NCBI GenBank assembly: GCA_041394325.1
Contig: JAWKIJ010000002.1
Coordinates: 1 to 7,438 of the forward strand
Direction: 5' to 3'
Source of the DNA: JAWKIJ01 sp041394325
Lineage (GTDB): Bacteria > Actinomycetota > Acidimicrobiia > Acidimicrobiales > Microtrichaceae
DNA: 7,438 bases
This document shows positions 6,302 to 7,438 of the stretch, in pieces (position 1 is the stretch's first letter; each line of letters starts with the position of its first letter). The notes under the pieces are model-generated. The model was given only the letters and a program-made list of their open reading frames with translations, ran no database searches and had not been told where the DNA came from. Position numbers and translations under genes: made by a program.

Positions 6302-6324
6302 CCCACGGATCAGTCAGGAGGGCC
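6301..6324 (-). repeat. ISL3 right terminal inverted repeat
   Basis: On the minus strand it reads GGCCCTCCTGAC and on to ATCCGTGGGT, the partner of 3436-3459. The bases just outside, CGATCGGT, do not repeat the left flank. Confidence 0.8.
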
Positions 6325-6654
6325 CGATCGGTGGCGGATTTCTCGAATGGGAGAGGACACCGACCCGCCCGCGACCTCCCGTCAGGTATCCCGCTGGCGA
6401 TCCGGTTGACCACCCGGCCGCCAACCGGACACCCCCGGTGCAAGTGTGTGGATGGCGGAAGGGCTTGGACTGGGAGACCTGTTTTCCGGAGGCACCGGCG
6501 TCCGCTCGGGCCACGTATCACTCGGCCTACGCTGCGGCGCTGCGCGATGTGGCCGGTGCTGGTGGGGCCGAGGTAGCCGGGTCATTGGAGACCCCGCCAC
6601 GGGTAGCTGGACAGGGACAGAGGGCCGCCCCCCGAGGACGCCCCGTAGAGCGGT
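6325..6654. other. 330-bp gap between ISL3 right end and helicase stop
   Basis: I see no convincing gene here on either strand. Forward frames from about 6123 and 6446 cross the region but start inside the ISL3 gene or run into antisense helicase sequence, and their composition is not protein-like. The one exception is a short stretch, ATYHSAYAAALRDVA (around 6509-6553, + strand), which looks faintly coding but has no start, stop or family signature I recognise. The region also contains a GC-rich inverted repeat near 6401-6429. Confidence 0.5.
6401..6429. repeat. 8-bp GC-rich inverted repeat
   Basis: TCCGGTTG (6401-6408) is the exact reverse complement of 6422-6429, with a 13-base loop. It lies about 225 bp downstream of the helicase stop and has no T-run on either strand, so calling it a terminator is not justified. 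It may be a chance palindrome. Confidence 0.3.
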
Positions 6655-7438
6655 TCAGGATGCCCCCCGCCTCCCATCGACCGGCGTGAGGCCACGACGG
6701 CTGGACAGGAGGGCCACGTCCTTCGGGTTGTCAGTCCGATGGAGGCAGTTGAGAACCGCCTGCTGGGTCTCGGGCGTCCAGAAGATCCGCAGCTGCTCAC
6801 GTGCCCGCGTGACGGCCGTGTAGAAGATGCTGTGGGTGATGTCATCCTCGTTGGCATCGGTGATCACGACCTTGACCGAGTCGTACTCGAGGCCTTGTGC
6901 CTTGTGGATCGACACCGCATACGCCACCTGGAACGGGACGGTCGTGTTCAGGGAGTCGTCATCGTCGTCGCTCGTTTCGATCTCGTAGACCGAGAATCGA
7001 ACCGTCGAGCCGCCGAGCCACTCGAGCTCACTGCCGATCACGTCGAACTCACTGAGCGGCCGATCGAGTTCGACGTCGAACTGGATCCGGCCGGGTACCT
7101 GCTCGATCCCGACGATCCGTCCCTTGAGGTTGTTGTAAATCACCGGGCGGAACCGTTCGGTGTCGTTGAAGAGGACCGGATCGTCGACCTTGTAGGTGGA
7201 GACACGCCAGGTCGTCGCCGCGTTCGGGTTCGTGCTCTGCAGGAATCGATTGACGTTGTTGATGCCGTAGAGGCCGTCGTAGTTCAGGCACAGGATGATC
7301 TCATCCTGAGCTGCTGGCTCGAACAGGGACTTGTCGAGCACGGTCGAGTAGCCGTCACGGGCGATGACCTCGGCCAGGTCGTCGTCGATGCTCCGCACCT
7401 TGTCCCAGAACCCAAGCAGGGTCTTGCTCTTGGTCCTG
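6655..7438 (-). CDS. UvrD/RecD-like superfamily 1 DNA helicase, C-terminal part (5' end outside window)
   Basis: The frame is open to the right edge, reading RTKSKTLLGFWDKVRSIDDD, so the GTG at 7396-7398 is an internal Val and the gene continues outside. The visible 260 residues hold DEIILCLNYDGLYGINNVNRF, a middle segment resembling the region between the two motor cores of RecD-type helicases, and VSTYKVDDPVLFNDTERF. Near the C-terminus are the late helicase motifs AYAVSIHKAQGLEYDSV (about 6880-6925) and FYTAVTRAREQLRIFW (about 6785-6830; motif VI, whose Arg contacts ATP). This is the UvrD_C_2 type of C-terminal domain. A run of five Asp (ETSDDDDDS) precedes it and may be a surface loop. 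The N-terminal Walker A and B half is not visible, so subfamily (RecD2-like, or a helicase fused to another domain) cannot be decided. It converges on the ISL3 element; no partner gene is visible. Confidence 0.88.
   Translation of the reverse strand, partial: RTKSKTLLGFWDKVRSIDDDLAEVIARDGYSTVLDKSLFEPAAQDEIILCLNYDGLYGINNVNRFLQSTNPNAATTWRVSTYKVDDPVLFNDTERFRPVIYNNLKGRIVGIEQVPGRIQFDVELDRPLSEFDVIGSELEWLGGSTVRFSVYEIETSDDDDDSLNTTVPFQVAYAVSIHKAQGLEYDSVKVVITDANEDDITHSIFYTAVTRAREQLRIFWTPETQQAVLNCLHRTDNPKDVALLSSRRGLTPVDGRRGAS

Larger units (their letters stand above)
3436..6324 (+). mobile_element. ISL3-family insertion sequence, interrupted by an IS256-family element
   Basis: The ends are defined by 24-bp imperfect inverted repeats (20 of 24 match) at 3436-3459 and 6301-6324, both starting GGC. 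The element spans 2889 bp. Subtracting the nested IS256 element and one copy of its target duplication (1455 bp) leaves 1434 bp, an ordinary size for a single-transposase ISL3 element. It carries one transposase gene, now split, whose stop codon shares its last base with the right repeat. ISL3 elements usually leave 8-bp target duplications, but the flanks here (CCAATTCT on the left, CGATCGGT on the right) do not match. A deletion or recombination next to the element, or loss of one flank, is therefore likely. Confidence 0.85.

Noticed and set aside
3353..6654. Integrase-type genomic island using the tRNA-Thr 3' end as attachment site
   Set aside because: No integrase gene and no second copy of the tRNA 3' end is seen in the window. 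The two mobile elements are DDE insertion sequences that do not use tRNA attachment sites.
1..7438. CRISPR array, toxin-antitoxin pair or defence cassette
   Set aside because: No regularly spaced repeats and no paired small genes. The helicase fragment alone does not define a defence system.

Overview
The window is high-GC DNA with actinobacterial character. The evidence is strong G/C bias at third codon positions, GTG/TTG start candidates, a tRNA gene without an encoded CCA end, and ISL3 and IS256 transposases of the type common in Actinomycetota. An acidimicrobial lineage is possible but cannot be fixed from sequence alone.

Layout. (1) Positions 2-1444, + strand: the 3' part of a gene for a two-domain enzyme, an N-terminal ADP-ribosylglycohydrolase (ARH/DraG type) fused to a C-terminal cysteine-dependent tyrosine/dual-specificity phosphatase. 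Its start lies left of the window. (2) Positions 1543-3141, + strand: a membrane diguanylate cyclase with about eight transmembrane helices, an intact GGDEF active site, an intact I-site and a disordered C-terminal tail. (3) Positions 3353-3426: tRNA-Thr(TGT) with a plausible -10 box upstream. (4) Positions 3436-6324: a nest of insertion sequences. An ISL3-family element lies ten bases after the tRNA, and its transposase gene is split by a complete IS256-family element at 4170-5616, which is flanked by the 8-bp target duplication GCGGTCCG. Removing the IS256 element and one duplication copy (1455 bp) restores an uninterrupted 432-residue ISL3 transposase with all three acidic catalytic residues, so the order of events is readable: ISL3 first, IS256 second. 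(5) Positions 6325-6654: about 330 bp without a convincing gene. (6) Positions 6655-7438, - strand: the C-terminal 260 residues of a superfamily 1 (UvrD/RecD-like) helicase that continues beyond the right edge.

How it fits together. The left half looks like ordinary chromosome with signalling or regulatory enzymes and a tRNA. The middle is a mobile-element landing zone. The IS256 transposase looks intact and potentially active; the ISL3 transposase is broken, though its ends survive and it could in principle be mobilised in trans. I see no CRISPR array, defence cassette or complete novel multi-gene system. The items most worth a second look are the ADP-ribosylglycohydrolase-phosphatase fusion, the exactly resolvable IS-in-IS structure, and an RNA hairpin that would bury the ISL3 transposase start site.
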